DNA of 64,000 nucleotides from Levilactobacillus namurensis (GTDB lineage Bacteria; Bacillota; Bacilli; Lactobacillales; Lactobacillaceae). The notes beneath the pieces are model-generated. The model was not told where the DNA came from. It worked only from the letters and a program-made list of their open reading frames with translations, and made no database searches. Where the stretch lies: positions 682,001-746,000 of the forward strand of contig NZ_CP134159.1 of NCBI RefSeq assembly GCF_032197885.1, read 5' to 3'. This document shows positions 1 through 7,726 of this stretch, in pieces (position 1 is the stretch's first letter; every line of letters begins with the position of its first letter). The translations under genes and the position numbers were made by a program.

Positions 1-604
1 AGTCATCTTAGTTCTCACCAACTACGGTGGAATGGACTTAAGCGAGTTCATGGAGACTCTGAAGAAGGGCGTTATCAAGATGGACAGTACGGGCGCCAAC
101 GATAGGTCTGGTGTTGACAAGTTAACTATCGACATCCCCGTTGAAGCTCGGACGACCTTGCTGGAGTCGACTAAGGCGGACATCTTTGTCCACGGCCAGG
201 GCATCGACCCGACCAAGTTCGAGGCGACCAATGCCAGTGGGACGGCCATTAAGATGCTGTACAGTCACTTGGAACTCAAGGCCGCTAACACTCAGGCCTA
301 CTTCACTGACGCTCTCAATGAATTAATACGGGCCATTATGCGGTGGGTTAAAGCAAGTGATCCCGATGGCCGCAAGATTGAGCAGACCTGGTCCCGGGCT
401 TCAATCCATAATAACCTCGAAGAAGCTCAAACTTTATCACAGGTTGCTCAATATTCGAGTGACGAAGCGATTGCTAAGGCTAATCCGCTGGTTGACGATT
501 GGCAGCAGGAGTTGAAGGACCGCCAGGACGATATTGTGAAGCATGACGGTTACGATAATCCAGAAGCACTAAACAATGTGGATGGTGAGGATGATGACGA
601 CTAA
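1..604 (+). CDS. Phage portal protein, C-terminal part (cut by window edge)
   Basis: The reading frame is open from base 2 with no start codon before the window edge, so the 5' part is missing. The visible part begins ILVLTNYGGMDLSEF, followed by an alpha-helical region and an acidic tail ending GEDDDD. Portal proteins of the SPP1 gp6 family end this way and form the dodecameric ring through which DNA enters the head. Position supports the call: the next gene is a MuF (SPP1 gp7-like) minor head protein whose start overlaps this stop, followed by scaffold and capsid. An in-frame ATG at 32 is an internal methionine, not the true start. The family call rests on fragment plus context. Confidence 0.8.
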   Translation, partial: VILVLTNYGGMDLSEFMETLKKGVIKMDSTGANDRSGVDKLTIDIPVEARTTLLESTKADIFVHGQGIDPTKFEATNASGTAIKMLYSHLELKAANTQAYFTDALNELIRAIMRWVKASDPDGRKIEQTWSRASIHNNLEEAQTLSQVAQYSSDEAIAKANPLVDDWQQELKDRQDDIVKHDGYDNPEALNNVDGEDDDD

Positions 605-2225
605 CCAGGAGTATTGGCAACGCCGTTATCTGCAAACCAAAGCCAAAGAAATTCGGGCGACCGAGGCATACGAGAAGTCACTACAGCCCGAACTCAATGG
701 TCTATTTCGTGAGCTTAACGGTGAGGTTAGCAAGTGGGTGGATAAGTATGCCAAGAACCAAGGCATTGACTCTGACGCCGCTCGCAAGGCCCTTGATGGC
801 ATTCATACCAAGCACTGGCAAATGACCTTGAAGCAGTTCCGGGAGAAAGCGAAGGCTGGTGGGTATGAGGATGAGTTAGACGCCGAGTACTTCCGTTCCC
901 GAGTGGCCCTTTTGCAGGCATTAGAACAGCAACTTCGTTCCATCTCTCAGCCACGTGCCCAGAGCTTGACCGACTCCATGCGGGATAAGTTAGCGGACCA
1001 GTACGATGACACGTATATGCGGACCAACTATAATCTGCAGGCACAACGAGCTAGCTTCTCAGCCGACTTCGCACACTTCAACGATGTTCAACTTCGGATG
1101 GCCGTCAGTCAGCCGTGGGGGAAAGACGGCAAGGACTTCTCACAACGAATTTGGAAGAACTATCAGCGTGAGTTACCCAGTTACCTGATGGACGCCGTTC
1201 TCCGGGGCACCATTATGGGGTACGGACCGCATAAGGTTACCCAGATGATGCACGCCCGCTTTCAAGACGTGAAGCGCAACAACGTGCACCGGCTAGTTGT
1301 GTCAGAGATGGCCCACGTTGCCGAAGAAGCCAATGTTAGGGCCTACGAAGAGAATGAGATTGAGCAATACGAGTATATGGCGACGCTAGAGAGTCACACT
1401 TGTGCTATCTGTGCCAAGCTAGACGGCCAGATATTTAAGGTGTCTGAGCGTAGGCCAGGCATCAACTACCCGATTATTCACGGTCGATGTCGGTGCACTA
1501 CCATACCGTACCTCAAAGATCTGCCTGATATTAAGGAACGTTGGTCCCGTGATCCCGTTACTGGTAAAGGGAAGATGGTCAAGGATGTTAAATTCAATAA
1601 GTGGAAGAAGTCGATTCTTGCTGAACGAGAACGCGCAGCCAGTGCAGGTGATTTCGGTGCTAATCTGGAGTATGTAAGAAGCCAAGAATTCGAGGATAAA
1701 TTGAAACGAAATCCTAGAACGGCAAAGATTAGTGACGCTGTGGCCGTTGTGGCACGACATATGATCCAGCACCGCAATGGGACACCCTTTGAGGATTATT
1801 ACTTGCTTGATTCGGACACGGGCGCGACAATTGCAGTTTCCAACAAAGCGACTGTGAATAAGGGGGTCGTTTACAATGCGCAGGTTAAGCAAGCATTTAA
1901 ATCAGGATCTAAGGGGCAGTATGTGTCTATTCACAATCATCCATCCGGATTCCCACCATCTTTAAGTGATGTTGCGACATTGACTTTAAAATCTAAGGAA
2001 AAGACAATCGGTATGGGGTTAACGGTTGGGCACGATGGCAGCGTATATTGGTACACAAGTCCTTCAGAGAGATTGCCATTTAATGCTAATCTAGTGTATG
2101 GAAAACAGATTCAAAAGTATGTGAAGATGGGATATAATGAGATCAAGAGTCAAGAACTTGCATTGATGGATTTTGCCGATAAGTATGCTTTTGAATTTGG
2201 AAAGGTGGGAGACGATGATGATTAG
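576..2225 (+). CDS. MuF minor head protein fused to a JAB/RadC-like metalloprotease-type domain (putative phage polymorphic toxin)
   Basis: 549 residues. The N-terminal two thirds is a Phage_Mu_F (SPP1 gp7-type) minor head protein: residues about 270-310 carry the family signature with a CxxC pair (SHTCAICAKLDG) followed by HGRCRC. From about residue 365 the DNA becomes visibly more AT-rich and the protein changes character. It contains SIHNHPSGFPPSLSD (H453, H455, S462, D465), which fits the HxH...S..D metal site of JAB/MPN/RadC domains. Known biology: temperate phages carry MuF proteins with exchangeable C-terminal toxin domains and an adjacent immunity gene, and JAB-type peptidases are among known polymorphic-toxin warheads. 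Toxicity here is inferred. The start may be ATG 576, 591 or 594; the gene overlaps the portal gene. The tail ends GDDDD and overlaps the next small gene. Confidence 0.8.
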   Translation: MWMVRMMTTNQEYWQRRYLQTKAKEIRATEAYEKSLQPELNGLFRELNGEVSKWVDKYAKNQGIDSDAARKALDGIHTKHWQMTLKQFREKAKAGGYEDELDAEYFRSRVALLQALEQQLRSISQPRAQSLTDSMRDKLADQYDDTYMRTNYNLQAQRASFSADFAHFNDVQLRMAVSQPWGKDGKDFSQRIWKNYQRELPSYLMDAVLRGTIMGYGPHKVTQMMHARFQDVKRNNVHRLVVSEMAHVAEEANVRAYEENEIEQYEYMATLESHTCAICAKLDGQIFKVSERRPGINYPIIHGRCRCTTIPYLKDLPDIKERWSRDPVTGKGKMVKDVKFNKWKKSILAERERAASAGDFGANLEYVRSQEFEDKLKRNPRTAKISDAVAVVARHMIQHRNGTPFEDYYLLDSDTGATIAVSNKATVNKGVVYNAQVKQAFKSGSKGQYVSIHNHPSGFPPSLSDVATLTLKSKEKTIGMGLTVGHDGSVYWYTSPSERLPFNANLVYGKQIQKYVKMGYNEIKSQELALMDFADKYAFEFGKVGDDDD

Positions 2226-2424
2226 TGAAGAACGGAAAAACTGGATTATTAGTAATCTTCGTAAAACAAAACCATCGGAATTTCCTAGCCTTGAATTTGA
2301 GGATGATAGTAATAAACATCCCAAGTGGCTGGATGAGCTGACAGATACCGAAAGCAATTGGTATATAGATTACGTTATGTCTTTATCGGAAGAACAACTT
2401 TTGAATATGATGGCTAAAGAGTGA
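2215..2424 (+). CDS. Small acidic protein; putative immunity partner of the MuF-JAB protein
   Basis: 69 residues, starting MMISEERKNW (ATG 2215 or 2218) behind a GGTGGGAGA ribosome binding site and overlapping the end of the MuF-JAB gene, so translation is probably coupled. It is acidic with several tryptophans (KHPKWLDEL, ESNWYIDYV) and no membrane segment. I recognise no family. It is absent from the usual portal-MuF-scaffold order, shares the AT-rich composition of the toxin-like domain, and is followed directly by a terminator-like hairpin, so domain plus small gene look like one inserted cassette. The immunity role is inferred only from position. Confidence 0.6.
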   Translation: MMISEERKNWIISNLRKTKPSEFPSLEFEDDSNKHPKWLDELTDTESNWYIDYVMSLSEEQLLNMMAKE

Positions 2425-2456
2425 GCACCCAACAAATCGTTGAGTGCTATTTTTAT
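2424..2456 (+). terminator. Terminator-like hairpin after the toxin/immunity cassette
   Basis: AGCAC-C-CAAC pairs with GTTG-A-GTGCT around a 5-base loop and is followed by ATTTTTAT. It lies inside the late operon between the small partner gene and scaffold, where read-through is needed for capsid expression, so it may be only partly active. Confidence 0.6.
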
Positions 2457-2551
2457 ACCCATTTTTCGACCTCAGCATGTCGTAAAACTGCCATTTGTTT
2501 TGCCTTGATTGTGGCCGCCCCACGTAAATCTAGCGAGAGAGGATGTTGAAA

Positions 2552-3100
2552 ATGAAACGAGATTTGCTAAAAGGTATGAACCTAACTGAAGACCAGATTG
2601 ATAAGATCATGAAGGTCAACGGGACTGACATTGAGGCCGCTAAAGCGACTGCTGGTGATGTGGAGGCCATCAAGCAAGAGAACGATTCGCTGAAGGCTCA
2701 GCTTGCTGACCGTAGCAAGGACATTACCGTTCTGAAGAAGCAAGCCAAGGGCAACGACGACTTGCAGAGCCAGCTTCAATCCTTGCAGGACAAGTACACC
2801 AAAGAGACTGAAAAACTGACCGACCAACTGGCCCAGACCAAGCTCAATGGAGCGCTGACGAACGCTCTCACATCGGCCAAGGCCCGCAATCCTAAGACGG
2901 TGGAAGCCTTGCTGGACATGGATAAGCTCAAGTTGGATGACGATGGTAAGCTGACTGGTCTGGATGACCAGCTGGACGCCATCAAGAAGGACAATGCCTT
3001 TCTTTTCGATAAAGGCACGCAGTCTGACTACGAGCCCGGCGGCGGTAACGGCTCCAGTGACCAGGACCAGGTTCAAGCCATGGTAGACGCTTTTAAATAA
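2552..3100 (+). CDS. Phage capsid scaffold protein (GP20 family)
   Basis: 182 residues beginning MKRDLLKGMNLTEDQIDKIM, the usual opening of the phage GP20/minor structural scaffold family. A heptad-rich coiled-coil region follows (residues about 35-100, AIKQENDSLKAQL), then a short helical C-terminus with a GGGNGSS linker. Scaffolds guide procapsid assembly and leave before DNA packaging. I prefer ATG 2552 over 2543 because the GAGAGAGG ribosome binding site touches 2543 but lies about 9 bases before 2552. It sits directly before the capsid gene, as in PBSX-like and many siphophage head modules. Confidence 0.85.
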   Translation: MKRDLLKGMNLTEDQIDKIMKVNGTDIEAAKATAGDVEAIKQENDSLKAQLADRSKDITVLKKQAKGNDDLQSQLQSLQDKYTKETEKLTDQLAQTKLNGALTNALTSAKARNPKTVEALLDMDKLKLDDDGKLTGLDDQLDAIKKDNAFLFDKGTQSDYEPGGGNGSSDQDQVQAMVDAFK

Positions 3101-3119
3101 CAGAAAGAAGGAATAAATA

Positions 3120-4031
3120 ATGGCAACAATCAACTATGCGGAAAATTATCAATCCGCCATTCAACAGGCTTTTTACGATGGCCATTTGTTTTCGTCCGAT
3201 TTGTGGAATTCCCCATCTAATGGGATTGTAAAATTCGATGGTGCTAAGCACATTAAAGTGCCACGTTTGAGCATTGACGAAGGACGGCGTGATCGTGCAC
3301 GGCGGACCATTACTCAGCCAGTGGCAAACTACTCCAACGACTGGGATAGCTACGAACTGACTAATGAACGCTACTGGAGCACCTTGGTTGACCCACTGGA
3401 CGTTGATGAATCCAACGCGGTAATCAGCATTGCAAACGTCACTAAGCAGTTTAACCTGGACGAAAAGATGCCAGAAATGGACCGCGAGATGTTTAGCAAG
3501 CTGTACAGCCGTAAGAAAGAAGCAGCTGACGGCGGTATCTTGACCGATACGCTGACTGAAGAAAACATCTTGGAAGTCTTCGACAACATGATGGCTGACT
3601 TCGATGAATCCCGTATCACCGGCAGTGGTCGCATCCTGTATGTGACGCCAAAGATTAATTCAATGCTGAAACGTGCCGAAGCCTTGAACCGACAAATTAA
3701 CTTGAGCGATCCAGGTAACATTAAGCGTTCTGTGTACAGCCTCGATGACGTGACTATTAAGGTAGTCCCATCCGACTTAATGCAAACGGCCTATGACTTC
3801 ACGGTTGGCTCTAAGCTACTGGATGACGCTAAGCAAATCCAGATGTTCCTCATCTTCAACGGGGTACAGATTGCGCCGCAGAAGTACAGCTTCGCCGGGT
3901 TCGATGCGCCGACGGCCTCCAACTCTGGGAACTTCCTGTACTACGAACAATCTTACGATGACGTTTTCTTGTTGAAGACTAAGACCAAGGGAATTCAATT
4001 CGTAGTGGCAGATAAGGCCCCAAAAGCGTAG
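3120..4031 (+). CDS. Major capsid protein, with a -1 frameshift site at its end
   Basis: 303 residues (MATINYAENYQSAIQQAF...), matching phage major capsid proteins of Gram-positive phages in length, in the N-terminal NYAENYQ pattern and in position after the scaffold. It lacks a long N-terminal delta domain, in keeping with a separate scaffold. A good ribosome binding site (AGAAAGGAAT) precedes ATG 3120. The last sense codons read through CCCAAAA (4019-4025) three bases before the stop at 4029, in register for a -1 slip, giving a minor form longer by 26 residues (separate entry). The frame-0 call is firm. Confidence 0.9.
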   Translation: MATINYAENYQSAIQQAFYDGHLFSSDLWNSPSNGIVKFDGAKHIKVPRLSIDEGRRDRARRTITQPVANYSNDWDSYELTNERYWSTLVDPLDVDESNAVISIANVTKQFNLDEKMPEMDREMFSKLYSRKKEAADGGILTDTLTEENILEVFDNMMADFDESRITGSGRILYVTPKINSMLKRAEALNRQINLSDPGNIKRSVYSLDDVTIKVVPSDLMQTAYDFTVGSKLLDDAKQIQMFLIFNGVQIAPQKYSFAGFDAPTASNSGNFLYYEQSYDDVFLLKTKTKGIQFVVADKAPKA

Positions 4032-4105
4032 CGGCTCCCATCACGGGTAAAGTAGTCGCCGCTGAGGGCGGAGCCGACTTTAGTAGTGTGCAGCAGGAGG
4101 TGTAA
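4019..4105 (+). other. Programmed -1 frameshift cassette and C-terminal extension of the capsid protein
   Basis: The heptamer C CCA AAA (4019-4025) is in the correct register of the capsid frame. After a -1 slip translation continues from 4025 as SVAAPITGKVVAAEGG then ADFSSVQQEV and stops at 4103, only two bases before the ATG of the Ig-like gene. A 7-bp stem, CGGCTCC (4032-4038) with GGAGCCG (4070-4076), starts six bases after the heptamer and can act as pausing structure. The -1 frame is open over this whole interval with no other gene in it. Known parallel: capsid genes of lactobacillus phage A2 and Listeria phage PSA make a longer minor capsid form in this way. Usage here is inferred. Confidence 0.75.
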
Positions 4106-4107
4106 GG

Positions 4108-4551
4108 ATGAAGCTTAATGTGTATCAAGGTGAGACCCTGGTCGGTAGTGGGCCTGAGCCGGTCCACGTCGACCTGGCAGCTAAGGAGTACCCCGCGGGC
4201 ACCTTTACGGGTGAACGTGAGGAGGACAACGGCACCAAGTCGAAGCGGTTCAGCTTCCCGGCAGTTACCGTCAAGCCAGTGGTCGTACCAGTAACTGGGG
4301 TCACCCTCAGCCAAGCGACGGCCACCGGTGACATCGGTCGGACGGTCGAATTGACCGCGACAGTGGCGCCGGAAAATGCGACTGACAAGACCGTGACCTG
4401 GTCAACCAGTGACAAGGCCATTGCGACGGTTGATGCTGGGACGGTGACCTTCGTGGCCGCCGGAACTGCGACAATTACCGCGACGGTCGGTGGACAGAGT
4501 GCCACCACCAAGGTGACGGTTAAGGTACCGGCTGAAGAACCAGCAGAATAG
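4108..4551 (+). CDS. Phage protein with bacterial Ig-like (BIG_2) domain
   Basis: 147 residues. Residues about 65-143 form a BIG_2 Ig-like domain: VTGVTLSQATATGDIGRTVE, then the typical TWSTSDKAIATVD and AGTATITATVGG motifs. The first 60 residues (MKLNVYQGETLVGSGPEPV) are a distinct short domain seen at the start of some phage Ig-like decoration proteins. An AGGAGGTG site overlaps the end of the capsid frameshift extension, so expression may be coupled. Ig-like domains on phage particles are thought to bind cell-surface sugars weakly. It is probably a head surface decoration, inferred from its position after capsid. It could instead be a tail protein, which the order makes less likely. Confidence 0.75.
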   Translation: MKLNVYQGETLVGSGPEPVHVDLAAKEYPAGTFTGEREEDNGTKSKRFSFPAVTVKPVVVPVTGVTLSQATATGDIGRTVELTATVAPENATDKTVTWSTSDKAIATVDAGTVTFVAAGTATITATVGGQSATTKVTVKVPAEEPAE

Positions 4552-4561
4552 GAGAGTGAGC

Positions 4562-4954
4562 ATGATGGACAAGCATCCACGCAGAGACGAGCTACTGAAA
4601 CAGCTGGCACTGCTCAACCCAGATGATGGCTCCAATCCCGACCACACTGCTGTGGTGGAGTTGGCGCTGGATAAGGTGGTCAGTGACGTGGCCAACTACA
4701 CGCATCTGAACATCCTAGACTTGCCAGAGGGACTGGACCTGACCATTGTTGCCCTGACCCAGCAATTCCTGGCAACCCACGAGCTGCTGACACCAGCTGC
4801 TGATCGTGGCGGTAATGTGAAATCCATCAGTGAGGGAGATACGTCAGTGACCTTCAAGTCACCCAGTGAGGCGTATTTGGAGCTCCAGTCGGCCAACACC
4901 GTGACCGACGCGTATCTCGCTCAGCTCAACGTCTTTAGGGTGGTGAAGTGGTGA
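4562..4954 (+). CDS. Head-tail connector protein (YqbG/DUF3199-like)
   Basis: 131 residues from ATG 4562 (MDKHPRRDELLKQ preceded by one extra Met), chosen over GTG 4556 because GGAGAG lies six bases before it. The sequence is alpha-helical, with NPDDGSNPDHTAVVELALDK near the N-terminus and AYLELQSANTVTDAYLAQLN near the C-terminus, resembling head completion/adaptor proteins that follow the capsid gene in PBSX-type modules. These dock on the portal and prepare tail joining. Assignment is by order and general character rather than a diagnostic motif. Confidence 0.6.
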   Translation: MMDKHPRRDELLKQLALLNPDDGSNPDHTAVVELALDKVVSDVANYTHLNILDLPEGLDLTIVALTQQFLATHELLTPAADRGGNVKSISEGDTSVTFKSPSEAYLELQSANTVTDAYLAQLNVFRVVKW

Positions 4955-5328
4955 AATCAGCATTCAATCGCATGAGCGGCACACTCCGACGGCTGTGGTT
5001 CGACCGGGTGACCATTACCGGTGTACGGTCGGACTCTGATGGCGTCTTTACCGATGACAAACCCGTCACCATCGTGGAAGACGAGCCGGCCAAGGTGGTC
5101 CTTAAGGGACTTAAAGCCAGTGAGCAAACCTTTTTCGGGACGGACGCCTATGATGCCAAGCTCATCATCCGAAACGGCATTAAAATTCCTGCTGGAGCCG
5201 ATATCATGGTCACCGACGTCAACGGTCAGGTCACCAAGTACAAACGTGCCAGTCGCGGCTACGCAGGGTATGTGAGTCATCAAGAGGTGGCGATGGTCCG
5301 TGATGAAAAAGCGAAGGAGGAATCCTGA
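4948..5328 (+). CDS. Head-tail connector / head closure protein (XkdH-like)
   Basis: 126 residues with a GTG start at 4948 overlapping the previous stop. Beta-rich sequence (DRVTITGVRSDSDGVFTDDK, then VVLKGLKASEQTFFGTDAYD) matches the small beta-barrel closure proteins (XkdH/YqbH type, SPP1 gp16-like) that plug the connector after DNA packaging. The neighbours are the preceding adaptor and the following HK97-gp10-like gene, which is the standard connector order. A second in-frame GTG at 4951 is an equally good start. Confidence 0.6.
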   Translation: MVKSAFNRMSGTLRRLWFDRVTITGVRSDSDGVFTDDKPVTIVEDEPAKVVLKGLKASEQTFFGTDAYDAKLIIRNGIKIPAGADIMVTDVNGQVTKYKRASRGYAGYVSHQEVAMVRDEKAKEES

Positions 5329-5732
5329 TGGCGGGCTTTACGATTGACGACAAAGAGTTTCAGGCGTGGGCCAAACGAGTCAATGAAAAGATTGCCACTG
5401 AATCGGTTAAACATGGTTTGGAAGTAACAATGCAACGGGTTAAGGCCCAGTCAATGAAGGCTGTTAAGAGTCGGACGCCGGTCGATACTGGTCACTTAAG
5501 ACAAACATGGCATGTGGATGGTCCTTTCATCACTGGAACCGTCATCGCCCTTAAGCTGTACAACAACACGGAGTACGCGCCGTTCGTCGAAAACGGCCAT
5601 CGGACACGTGGCGGGGGTGGTTGGGTCGAGGGCCGCTTCATGCTGAAGAACACGGTGACCGAGATTGACGGTGAGATGCCGCAGCTAATTGCACCTAGCT
5701 TCGAACAAGCGATAAGGGGGCTGTTAGATTGA
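5328..5732 (+). CDS. HK97 gp10-like neck protein (XkdI-like)
   Basis: 134 residues starting MAGFTIDDKEFQAWAKRVNE behind an AAGGAGGAA site. It has the helical N-terminus, the SRTPVDTGHLRQTW motif (residues about 48-61) and the YAPFVENGHRTRGGG motif (about 82-96) that define the HK97 gp10/tail-component family. These proteins sit at the head-tail joint or help finish the tail. Overlap with both neighbours by a few bases shows tight coupling. Confidence 0.8.
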   Translation: MAGFTIDDKEFQAWAKRVNEKIATESVKHGLEVTMQRVKAQSMKAVKSRTPVDTGHLRQTWHVDGPFITGTVIALKLYNNTEYAPFVENGHRTRGGGGWVEGRFMLKNTVTEIDGEMPQLIAPSFEQAIRGLLD

Positions 5733-6151
5733 CGATGGATATCATCGGCCGAATCGGTCAACAACTGAAAGTACTCTTTCCGGACATGACAATTTACCGA
5801 AAGAATCAGAAAGGCGGGTTTAAGGAACCGTCTTTTTTCGTGTCCAAGATTACGACCACACGGGTCCCGGAGCTCTTCGGACGACAGAAGCGTGGCTACC
5901 AGTATCAGCTGGTCTATTTTCCCAATCCCGACGATGCGGAATCCGACATGGAACGGATGGAGGACCAGCTGCTGGACGGGTTCACCCAGTTGGACGACTT
6001 CGCCCCCATCTGTGACTTGGATTTCCAGATTGTGGACGGCGCACTGACGGCGACTTTTTCGGTGAACGTTTGGGCTTATCCGGAAGACCATACGCCAAAG
6101 CAAAGAACGCTCGAATATCATGGAGGAATTGCCGATGACAAGCAAGTTTAA
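5729..6151 (+). CDS. Tail terminator-like protein (XkdJ-like, DUF6838 type)
   Basis: 140 residues. TTG 5729 is taken as start because GGGGG lies about eight bases upstream and it overlaps the previous stop; ATG 5735 is the alternative. Sequence MDIIGRIGQQLKVLFPDMTI with KGGFKEPSFFVSKI and a beta strand-rich middle matches small tail terminator proteins found just before the sheath gene in contractile-tail prophages. Such proteins cap the tail tube at its head end. Family assignment is from order and pattern. Confidence 0.6.
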   Translation: MTMDIIGRIGQQLKVLFPDMTIYRKNQKGGFKEPSFFVSKITTTRVPELFGRQKRGYQYQLVYFPNPDDAESDMERMEDQLLDGFTQLDDFAPICDLDFQIVDGALTATFSVNVWAYPEDHTPKQRTLEYHGGIADDKQV

Positions 6152-6287
6152 AAAGTCTGCCCTGATCAAGAGTCATGGCTTCAAACCGATTGAGCGAGAT
6201 ATTCTCTCGCTTAAGCTGGTAGACAGTCAGACTTATACCAAGGTGGAAGTACAAAAGATTATCAAAGAATTCAAAGGGGGAATTTAA
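6135..6287 (+). CDS. Small phage protein before tail sheath (50 aa)
   Basis: MTSKFKKSALIKSHGF, 50 residues, very basic, starting at ATG 6135 with GGAGGAATT upstream and overlapping the end of the terminator-like gene. Spacing to the sheath ATG is one base. Small basic ORFs at this position occur in PBSX-like modules (ykzL-like), but I cannot name a function. The strong ribosome binding site and tight packing argue that it is real. Confidence 0.6.
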   Translation: MTSKFKKSALIKSHGFKPIERDILSLKLVDSQTYTKVEVQKIIKEFKGGI

Positions 6288-6288
6288 C

Positions 6289-7710
6289 ATGGCAGGTGGA
6301 ACTTGGATTGTTCAAAACAAGCGCCGTCCTGGGGCTTACATCAATACTAAAGGCGTACAGCAGACACAACCGGAAGCTAATATTGGCCGGGTCTTGGTCA
6401 TTGGTTCTTCGGAACTGAACTGGGGGCCTAATGGGGCTGTCGAATTAACTGCGGCGAGTGACTTTCAAGCAATTTTAGGAACTGGCCTTGAAGATAACCG
6501 TTTAATCCCGGTTCGAGAGGCTTTGAAAGGTGCGGCTACAGTAATCTACTTGAACGGCAATGATGGCGAAAAGGCAAAGGTAGCGGATGAGAAACTTCCG
6601 TGGAACTTTACTGCTAAGTATGCCGGTACCCTTGGAAATAACCTCACAGTAACCGTTGAAAAGGATCCTAACGATGAAACGTTGATTACGGTCAAGACGC
6701 TTTTAGGAGCAGCGTTGGTTGGTGAACAGAGTGTACGGACGACTACGGCAAGCGGCCTAGAATCTAATGATTACGTTGACGTCACTTTCACCGGAGACAG
6801 CACGGACCCAGTTGGCGATGTTGAGGCAACCGATGACGGGGCCGACTTCACGTCTGAGGCTGGTAAGGCCAAGCTGGAAGCCCTCGCGGCATCTACGAGC
6901 TACACCTTAGCCGGTGGGACGACCACCCCAGTCGATGTGACCGAGACGCTCAACGACGTACTGGCCACCGAGAACTACAATGTGGTAACTACGGCAGGCT
7001 ACGCACTGGACAGCAACTTACACGCCCTGGTGGCGACAGCTGTTGAGCGTCTGCGGGACGACGAGGGTTATAAAGTTCGAGCAGTGGTGCCACTGATGGA
7101 AGGTGCACCGAAGTACGATCATGAAGCCGTTTCAGTCGTATCTAACGGTGTTGAACTGGTAGATGGAACTATTTTAACTGCTACTCAAGCGGCCGGCTGG
7201 TTTGCTGGGGCTTCGGCTTCCGCTGATGCTGGTAAATCGTTGACTTATGTCGCCTATCCGGATGCCGTCAGTGCGGTCCCTAAGCGGACGAATGAACAGA
7301 CGATTGCGGCACTAAATGCAGGAGAAGTTGTCTTTACGACACTTACCGACGGCTCGGTAGTGGTAGAACAAGACATCAACTCTTTGGTGACTATCTCCAA
7401 GGATAAGCTTAAGGCGTTTCAAAAGAACCGCGTTATTCGGACCTTGGATACAATTGCCACCAACACCATGGATGTTTTCCACACGCAGTTCATTGGTAAG
7501 GTCAACAACGACAGCACCGGACGTTCGTTGTTTAAGGCCAACCGCGTTAGTTACCTCAAGGACTTATCGGACGCCGGCGTCATCAATCCGGTTGATGTGG
7601 CTGATTTAACTGTGGAACCTGGGGAAGACCGTGACTCTATCTTAGTCACCTTGGCAATTACACCGATCGATGCGATGGAGAAACTGTACATGACGATTAC
7701 CGTCAACTAG
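6289..7710 (+). CDS. Tail sheath protein (XkdK-like)
   Basis: 473 residues (MAGGTWIVQNKRRPGAYINT). The PGAYIN motif at the N-terminus, a variable beta-rich middle (residues about 100-220) and the conserved C-terminal half with RVIRTLDTIATNTMDVFHTQ and PIDAMEKLYMTITV are typical of the XkdK/phage tail sheath family. The sheath contracts to drive the tube through the cell wall, so this prophage is a myovirus. AAGGGGG precedes the ATG. Neighbours on both sides fit the order terminator, sheath, tube. Confidence 0.92.
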   Translation: MAGGTWIVQNKRRPGAYINTKGVQQTQPEANIGRVLVIGSSELNWGPNGAVELTAASDFQAILGTGLEDNRLIPVREALKGAATVIYLNGNDGEKAKVADEKLPWNFTAKYAGTLGNNLTVTVEKDPNDETLITVKTLLGAALVGEQSVRTTTASGLESNDYVDVTFTGDSTDPVGDVEATDDGADFTSEAGKAKLEALAASTSYTLAGGTTTPVDVTETLNDVLATENYNVVTTAGYALDSNLHALVATAVERLRDDEGYKVRAVVPLMEGAPKYDHEAVSVVSNGVELVDGTILTATQAAGWFAGASASADAGKSLTYVAYPDAVSAVPKRTNEQTIAALNAGEVVFTTLTDGSVVVEQDINSLVTISKDKLKAFQKNRVIRTLDTIATNTMDVFHTQFIGKVNNDSTGRSLFKANRVSYLKDLSDAGVINPVDVADLTVEPGEDRDSILVTLAITPIDAMEKLYMTITVN

Positions 7711-7726
7711 AAAGGAGCAATGAGCA

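Noticed and set aside
1419..1892. Minus-strand ORF inside the MuF gene
   Set aside because: It lies antisense to a well supported protein with conserved motifs and has no ribosome binding site.
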